DNA of 64,000 nucleotides from Bin5 sp965218625 (GTDB lineage Bacteria; Chloroflexota; Anaerolineae; Caldilineales; Caldilineaceae), in NCBI GenBank assembly GCA_965218625.1, contig CBDCLG010000020.1, forward strand, positions 682,001 to 746,000, written 5' to 3'. This document shows, in pieces, positions 63,532 through 64,000 of this stretch (position 1 is its first letter; every line of letters starts with the position of its first letter). The notes under the pieces are model-generated. The model saw only the letters and a list, made by a program, of their open reading frames with translations, made no database searches and had not been told where the DNA came from. A program made the position numbers and the translations under genes.

Positions 63532-64000
63532 CTAATTCTCCAAATGGATGCGCTTGTAACGCTGTTCGAAAGCCTGCTGGCCACCCTCCAGGATATCGCA
63601 AATCGTTTGGCGGACTTGCTTGTCCTGAATGCTGGCGGCCTGCCGCACGTGTGTTTCACCTCCTGCTACTTTGAGCGGCAACACCAATTCCGCATCGCCG
63701 TTGACTACAATGTTGGCGTTATGCGTCACAACAATTATCTGCCTCCGGCTCTTGGACTCTCGCAACTGCTGAACAATCAGTTCGTAGATCAATTCGTTGT
63801 CCAAATCGTCTTCCGGCTGATCCAACAGTAGGGGTTCTTGCCCATAAGACAAGATAAACGCCAGCAAGGCGGCTGTCTTCTGTCCGGGAGAACCTTGTTC
63901 AATTGGCCGGTTTTCGGTACCAAAGGTTATCGACAAATCGTCTCCTGGAAACCACAAGTTGAATTCGCTCATAGTCTCCTGCGGCAACGACAAAAGGTAG
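63532..64000 (-). CDS. C-terminal part of a TrlF/SMC-like AAA ATPase, cut by window edge
   Basis: About 156 residues are visible and the frame is open at the window end, so the N-terminus is missing. ABC-type signature region GSPGQKTAALLAFIL, Walker B LLLDQPEDDLDNELIY and the switch QIIVVTHNANIVVNGDAELV are clear. The ending (QVRQTICDILEGGQQAFEQR) matches TrlF-family and related SMC-like ATPases, which carry a long coiled coil and often an N-terminal PHP nuclease. Its lower GC content and its pairing with the AlbA_2 gene suggest a transferred, possibly defensive module. Confidence 0.8.
   Translation of the reverse strand, partial: YLLSLPQETMSEFNLWFPGDDLSITFGTENRPIEQGSPGQKTAALLAFILSYGQEPLLLDQPEDDLDNELIYELIVQQLRESKSRRQIIVVTHNANIVVNGDAELVLPLKVAGGETHVRQAASIQDKQVRQTICDILEGGQQAFEQRYKRIHLEN

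Overview
The window is GC-rich, densely coded bacterial chromosome, most likely from the phylum Chloroflexota (an Anaerolineae/Caldilineae-like lineage). That placement is inferred from gene content: a complete atpBEFHAGDC operon, membrane-anchored Ser/Thr kinase and FHA signalling, MoxR/CoxE, MacAB, a dipeptide ABC cassette with a very large Glu-rich lipoprotein, and the LLM-flavin/mandelate-racemase/cupin accessory genes common in that phylum. No rRNA, tRNA, CRISPR array, integrase or intact insertion sequence was seen.

Layout. 1-1.35 kb: 3' part of an SH3b + glycoside-hydrolase-like protein. 1.5-8.45 kb (minus): F1Fo ATP synthase, ending in a strong shared terminator. 8.9-11.1 kb: a divergent pair, a membrane Ser/Thr kinase and an FHA + winged-helix regulator with a consensus sigma-70 promoter. 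11.1-14.4 kb (plus): hemW, a HAD phosphatase, coaD and a coiled-coil protein. 14.5-16.7 kb: a second GH-like protein, a 30-unit heptanucleotide tandem repeat, and a family-3 solute-binding protein whose only plausible start codon lies in the last repeat unit. 16.8-22.1 kb (minus): ilvE, a secreted M14 carboxypeptidase, a CoxE-type VWA protein and a MoxR AAA ATPase. 22.2-23.7 kb: a long apparently non-coding, strand-asymmetric stretch. 23.7-30.5 kb (plus): DUF899 protein, M20 peptidase, YcaQ-type glycosylase overlapping a cation-chloride cotransporter-like protein, HpcH/HpaI aldolase. 30.6-40.2 kb: pheS, a GT39-type membrane glycosyltransferase, a macA-macB(ATPase)-macB(permease)-SH3 lipoprotein operon, and a 3-hydroxyisobutyrate-dehydrogenase-like gene. 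40.4-48 kb (minus): clpC, rpsA-like four-S1 protein, ridA, a trans-sulfuration enzyme, mreB. 48.2-56 kb (minus): a full peptide ABC cassette (binding protein, two permeases, two ATPases) whose leader carries a relic of a different dppC. 56.1-64 kb: YyaL/DUF255 protein, phosphotransferase, cupin, LLM oxidoreductase, enolase-superfamily dehydratase, then an AlbA/Schlafen-like ATPase next to a TrlF/SMC-like ATPase cut by the window edge.

How the parts work together. The core is energy, translation, cofactor and proteostasis housekeeping. Around it sit nutrient-scavenging modules (peptide and amino-acid uptake, secreted carboxypeptidase, M20 peptidase, carbohydrate-acid catabolism) and an export/signalling layer (MacAB with SH3 lipoprotein, kinase/FHA). 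Four genes (macB permease, SH3 lipoprotein, phosphotransferase, LLM oxidoreductase) each carry one single-base frameshift, mostly losses that look like homopolymer contractions. Consensus-sequence errors are as likely as real decay. The most unusual non-genic feature is the heptamer array at 15674-15883, in which 30 perfect 7-mers differ only by C or T at one position.
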